Shown here: positions 4,889 through 5,272 of the stretch, piece by piece
How positions within the stretch are numbered: position 1 is the first letter of the stretch
Layout: each line of letters opens with the position of its first letter
Origin: Gammaproteobacteria bacterium
GTDB taxonomy: Bacteria > Pseudomonadota > Gammaproteobacteria > Pseudomonadales > Halieaceae
Assembly: GCA_029859085.1 (NCBI GenBank)
Contig: JAOUDU010000243.1
Location: forward strand, 1-5,272
Length of the DNA: 5,272 bases
Direction of reading: 5' to 3'
The notes under the pieces: generated by a model
What the model was told of the DNA's origin: nothing
What the model saw: only the letters and a program-made list of their open reading frames with translations
Databases searched by the model: none
Position numbers and translations under genes: made by a program

Positions 4889-5272
4889 TTGTCCCAGCTG
4901 AACATTAATGCCGAGTCCTACAACGAGTCGGTGCCGCTGGAGTTTACCCGGGCACTGCTGGCCCAGTTGCGGGCCTATGACAAGGATGTCGCCGCCATCC
5001 TGCGGGAGGCGCGTTTTCCGTTCGACCCGCTCACGCAGGACGTGCAGACCATGTTCGTGTCCCGGGAGCAGTACAGCCGGCTCTGCGTGGAGCTGTTCCG
5101 GGCCATCGGTGACGAATCCGGCGGCGTCATGCCCGATGTGCGCACCCCGCCGGGTACCATGCGCCTCATCGCCCTGAGCATGATCAACAGCGCGAACCTC
5201 GCCGCCGCCCTCAAGCGCGCTATCGAGTTCAACGCGGTGTGCAGGGTGCGGCAGGGCGCCCCGGTCGTCAAC
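4889..5272 (+). CDS. AraC-family transcriptional regulator, N-terminal ligand-sensing part (runs off the right edge)
   Basis: The frame is open from just after the SDR stop (4877-4879) to the end of the window, 128 residues from a TTG start. The pattern matches the N-terminal sensing domain found in AraC regulators of the OruR/ArgR-like group (Arabinose_bd domain): VPLEFTRALLAQLRAYDKDVAAILREA, then TMFVSREQYSRLCVELFRAIGDESGG, then PPGTMRLIALSMINSANLAAALKRAIEFNAVC, where family members have D(D)E..G and PG.F.LM. The DNA-binding helix-turn-helix domain would lie beyond the right edge and cannot be confirmed. Start is uncertain: TTG at 4889 has only GTGAG at 4876-4880 as ribosome site; GTG at 4931 is the main alternative. 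There is no ATG in frame before residue 55. Placed 9 bases after the SDR on the same strand, it may be co-transcribed and control the cluster in response to its substrate (inference). Confidence 0.8.
   Translation, partial: MSQLNINAESYNESVPLEFTRALLAQLRAYDKDVAAILREARFPFDPLTQDVQTMFVSREQYSRLCVELFRAIGDESGGVMPDVRTPPGTMRLIALSMINSANLAAALKRAIEFNAVCRVRQGAPVVN

Noticed and set aside
4908..5177. Plus-strand open frame starting with ATG at 4908
   Set aside because: It is out of frame with the AraC-like coding sequence, and its translation is rich in Arg, Ser, Cys and Pro without domain features. The ATG is a decoy.

Overview
The window is GC-rich and densely coding. Six genes run on the plus strand and one partial gene diverges from them on the minus strand. 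Gene style and families suggest a heterotrophic proteobacterium, perhaps a marine gammaproteobacterium of the Halieaceae or Spongiibacteraceae kind. No rRNA or other marker is present, so this placement is only an impression. No tRNA, rRNA, CRISPR array, insertion sequence or clear intrinsic terminator was seen.

Layout: 1-375 (minus) is the N-terminal part of a zinc-ribbon and transmembrane protein resembling DUF3667, cut off by the left edge. 376-561 is a divergent regulatory gap. 562-1338 is a classical short-chain dehydrogenase (SDR). 1339-1473 is a gap with a candidate internal promoter. 1474-1980 is a standalone SRPBCC (START/Bet v1-fold) protein. 2008-3294 and 3291-3851 are the large and small subunits of a Rieske non-haem iron ring-hydroxylating oxygenase, overlapping by ATGA. 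3920-4879 is a second, longer SDR of the retinol-dehydrogenase-like type. 4889-5272 is the N-terminal part of an AraC-family regulator, cut off by the right edge.

How the genes may work together (inference): the alpha/beta oxygenase would dihydroxylate a hydrophobic ring substrate. One or both SDRs would oxidise the resulting diol or an associated alcohol or ketone. The SRPBCC protein could bind or cyclise the same hydrophobic compound. The AraC-type protein could sense the substrate and control the cluster. The ferredoxin and reductase such an oxygenase needs are not in the window, nor is a ring-cleavage dioxygenase. The substrate cannot be read from the sequence.

The best-supported observation is that the oxygenase alpha subunit has its Rieske ligands, bridging aspartate and two iron histidines at the same residue numbers as naphthalene dioxygenase (81, 83, 101, 104, 205, 208, 213). 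It also has local changes, HNW instead of HGW and N207 before the first iron histidine. The families are known; the less familiar part is the combination of SRPBCC, oxygenase and two SDRs.
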